A stretch of 43,183 nt of DNA from Sediminibacterium sp. Gen4. GTDB lineage: Bacteria > Bacteroidota > Bacteroidia > Chitinophagales > Chitinophagaceae. The notes under the pieces are model-generated. The model saw nothing but the letters and a program-made list of their open reading frames with translations. It was not told the DNA's origin and ran no database searches. The position numbers and the translations under genes are program-made. Shown here piece after piece: positions 5,455-13,366 of this stretch (the first letter of the stretch is position 1; each line of letters starts with the position of its first letter). Where the stretch lies: positions 1 to 43,183 of the forward strand of contig JACBFI010000030.1 of assembly GCA_013391385.1 (NCBI GenBank). The letters are read 5' to 3'.

Positions 5455-8400
5455 ATGAATACTAGAAAATTACTACTCTTAATGCTGCTTTTTTGCAGTG
5501 CCGGCGCTTTATACGCGCAAGAGTTCTCTAATAAGGGAAAAGAGTTCTGGATTGCGTATCCGGCACATATTAATGGAAGTATCAATGCTAATAGTTCTGT
5601 GATGGGACTTTATATTACCTCTACTGTTAATACAACAGGCTCAATCAAGTTAGGAGGAGGAAATACTATTAATATCACTGTTACTGCCAATCAGGTTACA
5701 AAAGTCTTTTTAGGTTCTATCGCTAATATGGATGCCAGTAGTAATGATGTTTACCTAAATATGGCCGATGGTGTTAAAAGTAATGCAGCTATAAAAATTA
5801 CTACAGTTGATCCTGTTGTTGTTTATTCACATATCATTCAAAATCGAAGAAGTGGAGCTACATTGACATTACCAACACCTGTTTTAGGAAATGAGTACAT
5901 CGTTCCAAATATGAATTCAGTTGGTACAGCAAACCAGAAGCAGAATAATGGTAGTGACGGTGGAATAGGTGAATTGGTTGTAGTAGCGACGCAAGCCAAT
6001 ACTGTTGTAGAGATTACGCCAACAGTCCAAGGTTTTTCAGGAAGACCCGCGGGACAACCCTTCCAAGTCACTCTTTTAAATCCGGGCGATTGTTATCAGT
6101 TTCAATCAGTATTGAATGGTGATATTTCTGGTACCAAAGTGCGTTCGATCTCCTCAGGTCAAGGTGGGTGTAAACCCATTGCTGTTTTTTCAGCTTCAAC
6201 ATGGAGTGCTTTTGATTGTACGATGCCTGACGCTTCCGGTGGAGATAATCTTTTTCAACAAGTCTTCCCCACAAGATCTTGGGGAAAACAATTTGTTACG
6301 GCTCCCTTTATTAATCGTCAAGAAGATATTTATAGAATATTTGTCCAAAACAGTAACGCCGTTGTTCAAGTTCAAAACAATGGGGTAGTTACTACCTTAA
6401 CAAGCAGTTCTTTCAATAGTAATGGTAACTTTTATACTTACAGAAGTGCTAATCCTATTATTATTAATGCTTCAGACCCCATACAGGTTGTACAATATAT
6501 AACATCTCAAACCTGTAAAACAGGTTGTGCGATCGCCATCAATAATCCGGCTTGTCAGGCAGACCCTGAAATGGTGATATTGAATCCAGTAGAGCAAACA
6601 TTGAATGATATCACTTTTTTTTCAGCCCATCAGAATTTTGTTCCCTCAGGTCAAACTAATGTTACGCAGCACTATGTCAATGTGATTATCAGTAAATCTT
6701 TTAAGAACTCTGTCAAAATTGATAACGCTCCCCCTGTTGGTCAGTTTATCGATATTCCCAATAGCAACTATTCTTATTTGCAGGAAAATCTAACAAGCTC
6801 ATCGGGTGTTAATCCGGTTCATAGGATCACAGCTGATTCTAGTTTTTCTGCGATTGTGTATGGTTATGGGGAAGTAGAGTCATACGGCTACAATGGAGGT
6901 ACCAACGTTAAAGATTTCAGTCGGCAAGCCTCTTTTAATAATCCTTACTCTCGTATCGATTCAGCGGTCACCTGTATCAATACTCCGGTTCAATTTTCTG
7001 TTCCACTTGGGTTTCAACCTACCACCTTAAGGTGGGATTTTAGTACCGCACCTAATATCGCTCCCAATTCCGGTATTGGTCCAATAAATGCCCCCGTTGC
7101 AGATAGTACGCCACTTGTAAGCGGACAACGTTTATATTATTTTAGTACCGGTAAGACATTTCAGTTTTCTTCTGCCAATACCAATTCATTAAGAGATACT
7201 ATCAAATTATATACCACTTCAGCTACACCTGATGGTTGTGGTAGTACTGATCAGGTATTTACCATTCCGGTTAAAGTGAATAACAAACCCATTGCTGATT
7301 TTACTATCACATCTACAGGTTGTGTTGCTGATGTGGTTAGTTACAACACGCCCAAGTCATCCGGAGTAAGATGGCTTTGGGATTTGGGTAATGGTAGCAA
7401 TCTGGATCTAACCACAGAAACACATGGAGTTGTGTATGCCCAACCTGGAAATTACAATGTAAAACTTCGCACGATTTCAGATATTGGTTGTATATCGGAA
7501 GAAACCACCAAAGTTTTAACCATCACCACGAAACCAGTTGCCAATTTTAATTTCTCTGCCGTACGTTGTACGGATACAGATATCACTTTTACAGATGCTT
7601 CTACCAGTCAGGCAGGTGCCATTACTAAATGGACTTGGGATTTAGGTGATGGAAAGGGAAACATTGTAGCCACCACCAATGCACAACAAACCACAAAATA
7701 TACTACCACCGGTGGTAAGACTGTTAGTTTGCAAGTAGAAACATCATCCGGTTGTAAAAGTGATGTCTTTATTCCTGCCACACTTCCCTTTGTTCATCCA
7801 TTACCTCAACCGGGATTCATTTTACCTGAAGTCTGTTTGAACGATGCCAGCGCACAGTTTACAGATACCAGTAAAATTTCCGATGGCTCTGAAGCTCAGT
7901 TCACTTATCTATGGAATTTCAATGCAGGAACACCTGCGGTAAGTCCAGCGCCGAATATTACCAGCAGTACACTCAAGAATCCACAGGTGAAATACAATAA
8001 ATCCGATAATTATTCGGTATCACTAAGGGTCACTTCAAAAGATGGATGCGTGAACACCATCACTCAAAATTTCACCGTTAACGGGTCTATTCCGAAAGCA
8101 GATTTTGAAGTACAAATGAATAATGTACTCTGTGCTAAAACCCCGGTTGTTATACTGAACAAGTCTACGGTTGATTTTGGCTTTGTCACCAAATCTGAAA
8201 TTTATTGGGATCGGGTGAATAATCCTGCCGTATTTCAAACGGATGAAACACCGGCTATGAATAAAGCATACAATTACAAGTATGCGGTGTCCAATACTGC
8301 CGGACAAAACTTCAATATCCGCATGGTGTCTTATTCGGGTGGTAATACTTGTGTGAGTGAAGTAACAAAAACCATTACAGTACATCCCAATCCATTAGCT

Positions 8401-9153
8401 GCATTCACCGTATCGGCGGCGGATGTATGTTTTGATGAACCGGTATCATTCATCGATCAAAGTGCTGTGAGATCGGCGGTATTACCCACCAGATGGGTCT
8501 GGGATTTGGGGAAAGGCAGTACTTCATCTATTCAGAATCCGGTACGAGCTTATAAAGATTCCGGTTCATTCAACACCACTCTCCATGTGTATAGTGCTGC
8601 CGGTTGTGGTAGTGATACAGCAATGGTTACTTTAACCATTTATCCGCTTCCGGTATTAGTCATGGGAACACAACGGGTAACGGTATTGGAAGGTGGTCAA
8701 ATCAAATTGAATCCGGCTTTCGTCTATGGAAATGATCTCAGTTATTTATGGACGCCGTCATCCTTTTTGAGCAGCGATACTGTATATTCTCCTGTCTCCA
8801 AACCGGTAGATGATATTCGATATACATTTACGGTAACGGGTGAGGGGGGATGTTCGGTCAGTGATACGATTTTTATCAAAGTGTTAAAATCGCCGGAAAT
8901 ACCCAATGCATTTTCACCCAATGGTGATGGTATCAATGATACCTGGGATATTAAGTATCTTGAAAGCTATCCCGGTGCAACCGTTGATGTATTTAACAGG
9001 TATGGACAAATTGTTTTTCGTTCTTTTGGATATAACAGAGCTTGGGATGGCAGGTCACAAGGTCAGGTATTACCCATTGGAACGTACTATTATATCATTA
9101 ATCCCAAAAATGGTAAACCGATATATACCGGTTCCATAACGATTATCCGATAA
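5455..9153 (+). CDS. Large secreted PKD-repeat protein with CHU_C (gliding motility-associated) C-terminal domain
   Basis: This protein has about 1232 residues and a clear signal peptide ending ALYAQ. The region after it (GKEFWIAYPAH onward, to about residue 500) resembles the IgGFc-binding-like N-terminal domain of Bacteroidota surface proteins. Several PKD or PKD-like domains follow, marked by repeats of WDLG or WNFN and paired cysteines. The end carries the CHU_C signature IPNAFSPNGDGINDTW, the type B sorting signal for the type IX secretion system. The protein is therefore predicted to be exported by T9SS and kept at or released from the cell surface, probably as an adhesin. The PorP/SprF gene starts 2 bases after its stop, the usual pairing for type B CTD proteins. 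The ligand is unknown. Confidence 0.88.
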   Translation: MNTRKLLLLMLLFCSAGALYAQEFSNKGKEFWIAYPAHINGSINANSSVMGLYITSTVNTTGSIKLGGGNTINITVTANQVTKVFLGSIANMDASSNDVYLNMADGVKSNAAIKITTVDPVVVYSHIIQNRRSGATLTLPTPVLGNEYIVPNMNSVGTANQKQNNGSDGGIGELVVVATQANTVVEITPTVQGFSGRPAGQPFQVTLLNPGDCYQFQSVLNGDISGTKVRSISSGQGGCKPIAVFSASTWSAFDCTMPDASGGDNLFQQVFPTRSWGKQFVTAPFINRQEDIYRIFVQNSNAVVQVQNNGVVTTLTSSSFNSNGNFYTYRSANPIIINASDPIQVVQYITSQTCKTGCAIAINNPACQADPEMVILNPVEQTLNDITFFSAHQNFVPSGQTNVTQHYVNVIISKSFKNSVKIDNAPPVGQFIDIPNSNYSYLQENLTSSSGVNPVHRITADSSFSAIVYGYGEVESYGYNGGTNVKDFSRQASFNNPYSRIDSAVTCINTPVQFSVPLGFQPTTLRWDFSTAPNIAPNSGIGPINAPVADSTPLVSGQRLYYFSTGKTFQFSSANTNSLRDTIKLYTTSATPDGCGSTDQVFTIPVKVNNKPIADFTITSTGCVADVVSYNTPKSSGVRWLWDLGNGSNLDLTTETHGVVYAQPGNYNVKLRTISDIGCISEETTKVLTITTKPVANFNFSAVRCTDTDITFTDASTSQAGAITKWTWDLGDGKGNIVATTNAQQTTKYTTTGGKTVSLQVETSSGCKSDVFIPATLPFVHPLPQPGFILPEVCLNDASAQFTDTSKISDGSEAQFTYLWNFNAGTPAVSPAPNITSSTLKNPQVKYNKSDNYSVSLRVTSKDGCVNTITQNFTVNGSIPKADFEVQMNNVLCAKTPVVILNKSTVDFGFVTKSEIYWDRVNNPAVFQTDETPAMNKAYNYKYAVSNTAGQNFNIRMVSYSGGNTCVSEVTKTITVHPNPLAAFTVSAADVCFDEPVSFIDQSAVRSAVLPTRWVWDLGKGSTSSIQNPVRAYKDSGSFNTTLHVYSAAGCGSDTAMVTLTIYPLPVLVMGTQRVTVLEGGQIKLNPAFVYGNDLSYLWTPSSFLSSDTVYSPVSKPVDDIRYTFTVTGEGGCSVSDTIFIKVLKSPEIPNAFSPNGDGINDTWDIKYLESYPGATVDVFNRYGQIVFRSFGYNRAWDGRSQGQVLPIGTYYYIINPKNGKPIYTGSITIIR

Positions 9154-9154
9154 C

Positions 9155-10183
9155 ATGAATCGATTGAAAATATATGGATTGATAATAGGGGTTTGTTTGA
9201 CTGTTGTTGCAAATGCACAACAGCGACCTTACTATACCCAGTATATCATGAATAATTATATCATCAACCCGGCTGTTGCCGGCATTGAAAATTATTGGGA
9301 TGTAAAAGCTTCTCACCGTATGCAGTGGGTTGGTGTACAGGATGCACCGGTAACTACTTATATCACCATGCATGGACCTTTGAAGAAAAATGATTTTGGA
9401 TGGGAAACTGCTACCAGTATGCGCGCCAGAGGAGAGAATCCACGCGGACAAGCTTATTGGCAAAGTTATCAGTCTGCCGAGCCGCATCATGGAATTGGAT
9501 TTACGATGTTGAATGATAAGACCGGACCTTTGAATCGCTTTGCCGCTTTTGGTACTTATTCTTATCACTTGGGTATTTCTCCTACTACGAGTTTATCAGC
9601 AGGTGTTTCAGCAGGGATCAGTAATATGAGTTTAGATGCTTCTAAACTCAATTTTGGTTCTACAACTGTAGATCCTGCTGTTGCGGGCAGTGGATTGATA
9701 AATCAAATAAGACCAGATATCAGTGCAGGATTATGGTTGTACGCAAAAGATTATTTCATAGGGGTATCTGCACAACAAATTGTTCCGCAAAATGTAGCAT
9801 TCTCGAATAATACTGTGTATGTAGAAAAAGGGAAACTCGTACCACATTTATTTTTTAGTGCCGGTTATCGAATGCAGTTATCACAAGATGTCAGTTTATT
9901 GCCTTCCACACTTATACGTTATGTCTCTCCATTACCCATTGGTTTTGATCTGAACGCCAAGTTTATGTACCAAGATCTTTTATGGGTAGGAGGTTCTTAT
10001 CGTTATCAAGATGGATTTGCCGGAATGGTGGGATTGAATGTTAGTCACAATATCAATATTGGATATTCTTATGACCTGCAAACCTCAAGACTCAATACCG
10101 TGAGTAAAGGAACGCATGAAATATTAATAGGGTTTCAATTGGGAAATAAATATGGAGATTGGTGTCCGCGTAATCTCTGGTAA
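9155..10183 (+). CDS. PorP/SprF family type IX secretion system membrane protein
   Basis: This protein has 342 residues, with a signal peptide ending VANAQ and then the family hallmark QRPYYTQYIMNNYIINPAVAG and MQWVG. The rest is amphipathic beta strands typical of an outer-membrane barrel (YSYHLG, SAGVSAG, FFSAGYR, VGGSYRY, INIGYSYD). PorP/SprF proteins help secrete and attach type B CTD cargo and bind PorE-type partners at the cell surface. The gene follows the CHU_C gene with a 1-base gap, so the two form one transcript and probably one functional pair. The start ATG at 9155 is the only one that keeps the signal peptide. It is convergent with the M56 gene at 10186, with almost no spacer. 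Confidence 0.92.
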   Translation: MNRLKIYGLIIGVCLTVVANAQQRPYYTQYIMNNYIINPAVAGIENYWDVKASHRMQWVGVQDAPVTTYITMHGPLKKNDFGWETATSMRARGENPRGQAYWQSYQSAEPHHGIGFTMLNDKTGPLNRFAAFGTYSYHLGISPTTSLSAGVSAGISNMSLDASKLNFGSTTVDPAVAGSGLINQIRPDISAGLWLYAKDYFIGVSAQQIVPQNVAFSNNTVYVEKGKLVPHLFFSAGYRMQLSQDVSLLPSTLIRYVSPLPIGFDLNAKFMYQDLLWVGGSYRYQDGFAGMVGLNVSHNINIGYSYDLQTSRLNTVSKGTHEILIGFQLGNKYGDWCPRNLW

Positions 10184-10185
10184 GA

Positions 10186-12171
10186 TTAGAGTCTGGCTTT
10201 CTTCAAAATTTTTATGGTAACATTATTGTCTTGCACCCATTGTTGAAGTAATTGTTGTTGATACCGGTCTATTAACATTCTTTTCTTTACCCATACAGAG
10301 TCATACTCACTGAAAGCAGCAGGGTAGGCCAACTGATCATTTTTTATCTCCGAGATCATCAAACGATCCAGTATCGCCAAGATTTCAGACGGATCTTTTA
10401 TGATGATCTTTGTCTCCTGCTCACTACTCTCTTTTTCTTTTCTTTTTTCTTCAACGACCGATTTTTTGATTTGGGGTTTTTCCGGTGATGGCGGCTGAAC
10501 AGTTTTTAGTTTTTTATCCAGCTTTTCAAAAGCAGCTATCATTTTTTCCAATGATTCCAGACTGGACGGAATGATTTTCTGTAGATTTAAATCTTCAACA
10601 GCTTTTATCGCCATTTCAACTTCTTTACTGATTTTTTCCTGTTCTGTTTTACTCAATAAACTCGCTTTCATCTCCTTTGCGATGGTCAATTTAGCTTCCT
10701 GCAAATCTTTTTCCATTCGCTGCATGTCCTTTTCATATTCCTCTTTAAAAGGTTTGCGTACATAAACGGGCATGGTGCTGGTGTCTAGTGTTTTATACGC
10801 CTGCTTCATTTCCTGCTCTGCTTTTTCTATTTTAACCAGTTCGTCTTTCCAGTCAGACAATTCCCAATTTTTTTCTGTTTGTATTTTTTGAAAAGCACCT
10901 TGTAATGTTGCGGGTATTTGTTGAATGGCTTCTCTTACTTCTTTGCTATTTAATGATGCTTCTATTTCTCTTGACGCCAGCTCTAGGTTTTCACTCATTT
11001 CCTTTTTCAAAGAATTGGATAAAAAGAAAGCGGGATTGAATAGGGGATTGGTCACTTTCACGGCCATAGGTTCTATGGCAACGGGTTGCACTTCTCTTAC
11101 CCGATTCATGATCGTTGTATCTGCAACTTTTGGTAAGGTCTCTGCAGCGGTCTTTTTCGACTGAGTAGGATGAAACCAGGCAACTGAACTTAAGATACCG
11201 GTTACCAGTAAAAATGATAAGAGCTGTTTCTTGTACGTAAATCTGTTTTCATGTGCACCGATCATTCGCTTTACCCTGTTCAATAATTCATGTTGGTGTG
11301 AGCCTGCTGCAGCGATTACCAATGCAGGTGTGGCTTGCAGTTGCGCCATTCTCAATAAGGCCTCAGCATAGGTAGAAGCACTGTATTGAAATTGTAATAC
11401 CCAATCATCGCAACTATTCTCTCTTTCTTTACGGATATGAGCCGAGAATAATCTGGTAAAAGGATTAAAGAACAAACTGATCTCTGCAACAGATAACAAA
11501 ATATTGACGAGATAATCATATCGTTTGATATGTGCCAGCTCGTGTAATAAAATGGCTTCTAATTGTGCTACTGTTAAATGGTTGATACTTGCTACCGGTA
11601 CCAGTATCAATGGTTTTAAAAAACCAATGGTAAGAGGAGACGCTATTTTCTCTGATAAAAATATGCGCACTTCTCTTGTAATACCTAATTGTAGGGCAGT
11701 ATCTTGTACAAAGACCCGCCAGTTAGCAGGCATTTTCACCAGTCCATCTTTTCTTATTTGTAGTGTATACCGATAACCGATGATCCATTTGACAGATAAG
11801 AAGATCATCAAGATTAAATAGGCTGCGGATAAATATGGCAATACTTGTTCTGCCCATATCATCAATTTTAGAATAGTGGATCGAAAACCGGTTCCGGGTG
11901 GTACAACGGTAGTGATGGTTCCGGATGCCGTTCCGTCAACAATGGGTGTCCATTGTTGATAGGCACTGTAATAAAAGAATAAAGTGATGATGAACCAGAT
12001 AAAACCAATGCTTTGTAAAATAACGGCCAGACTATATTTTACAGAAGCCCTAGGCTTGGCGAGTGATGTAATCAGTAGATACAATAGCCACAAAATCGCC
12101 ATCTGCCATAAACTATTCGCAATGGCATAACCCAGAGATTGTAGAAAAATTGATTGAAAAACGGGGAGCAT
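10186..12171 (-). CDS. BlaR1/MecR1-type M56 family metallopeptidase with long charged C-terminal region
   Basis: This protein has 661 residues. Transmembrane helices lie at about 13-37, 47-68 and 108-131, and another at about 310-328. Between the third and fourth is the M56 zinc protease domain with HELAH (H210, E211, H214) and downstream SCDDWVL. In BlaR1/MecR1 the protease cleaves or inactivates the partner repressor after an outside signal. Instead of a penicillin-binding sensor domain, the region after residue about 330 is a Lys/Glu-rich, largely coiled-coil segment of over 300 residues, so the signal is unlikely to be a beta-lactam recognised in the usual way. It follows the BlaI-type gene with a 1-base gap. 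The bla label should not be taken as evidence of resistance. Confidence 0.85.
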   Translation of the reverse strand: MLPVFQSIFLQSLGYAIANSLWQMAILWLLYLLITSLAKPRASVKYSLAVILQSIGFIWFIITLFFYYSAYQQWTPIVDGTASGTITTVVPPGTGFRSTILKLMIWAEQVLPYLSAAYLILMIFLSVKWIIGYRYTLQIRKDGLVKMPANWRVFVQDTALQLGITREVRIFLSEKIASPLTIGFLKPLILVPVASINHLTVAQLEAILLHELAHIKRYDYLVNILLSVAEISLFFNPFTRLFSAHIRKERENSCDDWVLQFQYSASTYAEALLRMAQLQATPALVIAAAGSHQHELLNRVKRMIGAHENRFTYKKQLLSFLLVTGILSSVAWFHPTQSKKTAAETLPKVADTTIMNRVREVQPVAIEPMAVKVTNPLFNPAFFLSNSLKKEMSENLELASREIEASLNSKEVREAIQQIPATLQGAFQKIQTEKNWELSDWKDELVKIEKAEQEMKQAYKTLDTSTMPVYVRKPFKEEYEKDMQRMEKDLQEAKLTIAKEMKASLLSKTEQEKISKEVEMAIKAVEDLNLQKIIPSSLESLEKMIAAFEKLDKKLKTVQPPSPEKPQIKKSVVEEKRKEKESSEQETKIIIKDPSEILAILDRLMISEIKNDQLAYPAAFSEYDSVWVKKRMLIDRYQQQLLQQWVQDNNVTIKILKKARL

Positions 12172-12172
12172 T

Positions 12173-12550
12173 TTATTGCTTTTTCAAGTTATCCAATAGC
12201 TTTTGGATCTCTTCCAATTCTTCTTTATTCGGTGTTTGGTTACCCAATGCCTGCATCACCAGTTGACTGGAAGATCCTCCAAACAATGAGCTGATCATTT
12301 TACCAACGATCTGTTGCTGTGTGCTTTCTCGACTGATATTGGCGCGGTAAATATGTGTCTTACTACTGTCGTCTCTCTTTACAATACCTTTTTCAAACAT
12401 GATCTGCATGAGTTTAAGGGTAGTGGTATAACCCGCATCCTTGTGCTCACTCAATATTTCATGTACTTCACGAACAGTAGCAGTTCCTTTGTCCCATAAA
12501 ACCCGAAGTATTTCCAGCTCACTTTCTGTGGGCTTAATGTTCTTAGCCAT
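12173..12550 (-). CDS. BlaI/MecI/CopY family transcriptional repressor
   Basis: This protein has 125 residues, the normal length. The N-terminal winged helix (TESELEILRVLWDKGTATVR, then HKDAGYTTTLKLMQIMFEKG) is the Penicillinase_R DNA-binding domain, and the C-terminal helices (QQQIVGKMISSLFGG onward) form the dimer. It should repress its own operon with the downstream M56 protease as its antagonist. Two matching 18-base palindromes lie directly upstream (12554-12594), the expected autoregulatory arrangement. The ATG at 12550 is 3 bases from the first operator. Confidence 0.92.
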   Translation of the reverse strand: MAKNIKPTESELEILRVLWDKGTATVREVHEILSEHKDAGYTTTLKLMQIMFEKGIVKRDDSSKTHIYRANISRESTQQQIVGKMISSLFGGSSSQLVMQALGNQTPNKEELEEIQKLLDNLKKQ

Positions 12551-12553
12551 GCT

Positions 12554-12571
12554 TTACGATTTAATTCGTAA
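12554..12571 (-). promoter_or_regulatory. Operator 1 of the BlaI-type repressor
   Basis: TTACGA-N6-TCGTAA, a perfect dyad. It lies immediately upstream of the repressor ATG and would cover the transcription start. A second dyad with identical arms and spacing lies 23 bases away, centre to centre. Confidence 0.8.
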
Positions 12572-12602
12572 GCAATTTACGAGGTTAGTCGTAAATGAAC
12601 AA
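12572..12602 (-). promoter_or_regulatory. Promoter of the repressor/M56 operon
   Basis: On the minus strand TTGT (12599-12602) is followed after 19 bases by TAAATTGC (12572-12579), close to the Bacteroidota pattern TTTG-N19-TAnnTTTG. Both operators overlap it. The match is imperfect in the last -7 positions. Confidence 0.55.
12577..12594 (-). promoter_or_regulatory. Operator 2 of the BlaI-type repressor, inside the promoter
   Basis: TTACGA-N6-TCGTAA again, a perfect dyad identical in arms and spacing to operator 1. It sits within the spacer between the two promoter boxes, so a bound dimer would exclude RNA polymerase. Confidence 0.8.
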
Positions 12603-12623
12603 GAAAAGTTATGTTAAGAGTGA

Positions 12624-12736
12624 GGCGTATGGCGAATAGGTTATAGCGTATGGCTGATAGCTAGTAGTATTCATTTTTCTATCTCCTATCAACCATTAGC
12701 CATACGCTATGAACTATACGCCATTAACCATCCGCC
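12624..12736. repeat. GCGTATGGC-family inverted repeat
   Basis: ATAGCGTATGGCT (12643-12655) pairs with AGCCATACGCTAT (12698-12710). The flanks repeat GGCGTATGGCGAATAGG-like words on the left and their complements on the right, giving an imperfect stem of about 35 bases. The right arm runs into the last codons and stop of the minus-strand lipoprotein gene ending at 12724. It probably folds in RNA. Confidence 0.7.
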
Positions 12737-13209
12737 ACTTTCTTATACACCCCAACCCCATACGCCGCAATCTTTTTAAACCGGAGTTGTTCTTTCTGGA
12801 CATTGGCTCGATAATACGGTTTGAAAAGGCCTTTGTTATCTAAAAAACCAATGGTGCAGGAGTAGGGTAGACTGTCTTTTTGGATGGCTACGATGGGTTC
12901 TTTGCCTAAGTTGGGAATGTTGATGGAGTCGGTGATGCGTAATTCTTTGTATTGCATTCGTACCGTGTAATGAAAACGGCGTTCTGTTTCATACAGATGG
13001 ACTGCAAATTTCCAGTTGTTGAATTCATCCGGTACTTTTTGTTGGTGAGATGCAACAGCTTCTTTGCGAACAGTGGATCGTAGTTCTGATATCGAGTCAG
13101 CTGGTATGATAATAGCTGCTTCTTCGGGTGATTTCGACTTGTCAGAACTGCTGTTACAACCAGCAATAAAAATGATACATAACAGAGAGGTGCCGATTAT
13201 TTGTTTCAC
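12724..13209 (-). CDS. Hypothetical lipoprotein
   Basis: This protein has 161 residues. The signal peptide ends in the lipobox FIAGC (Cys near residue 18), then a Ser/Lys-rich linker leads into a domain of about 110 residues with alternating strands and an NNWKF...VHLYETERRFHYTVRMQY core. No family is recognised. The C-terminal residues VADG and the stop are encoded inside the adjacent inverted repeat, so the original 3' end may have been replaced. The gene is monocistronic and divergent from the large gene at 13367. Confidence 0.65.
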   Translation of the reverse strand: MKQIIGTSLLCIIFIAGCNSSSDKSKSPEEAAIIIPADSISELRSTVRKEAVASHQQKVPDEFNNWKFAVHLYETERRFHYTVRMQYKELRITDSINIPNLGKEPIVAIQKDSLPYSCTIGFLDNKGLFKPYYRANVQKEQLRFKKIAAYGVGVYKKVADG

Positions 13210-13366
13210 GATAAATGTGTAATTGTTTAAATAAGAAGAAAATTAATATGTTTTTCTTGAAATCATCAAATAGGTTGTATAAATTTAATAACCCTCGTGA
13301 ACTGACTGATACTTTCCCCCTTGTATCATTTACTCAGAAAATATTGTTATCATCAATTTCAATTGT

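Noticed and set aside
10186-12550. A beta-lactam resistance locus (blaR1-blaI)
   Set aside because: There is no penicillin-binding sensor domain and no adjacent beta-lactamase under the operators. The pair is a general M56/BlaI regulator.
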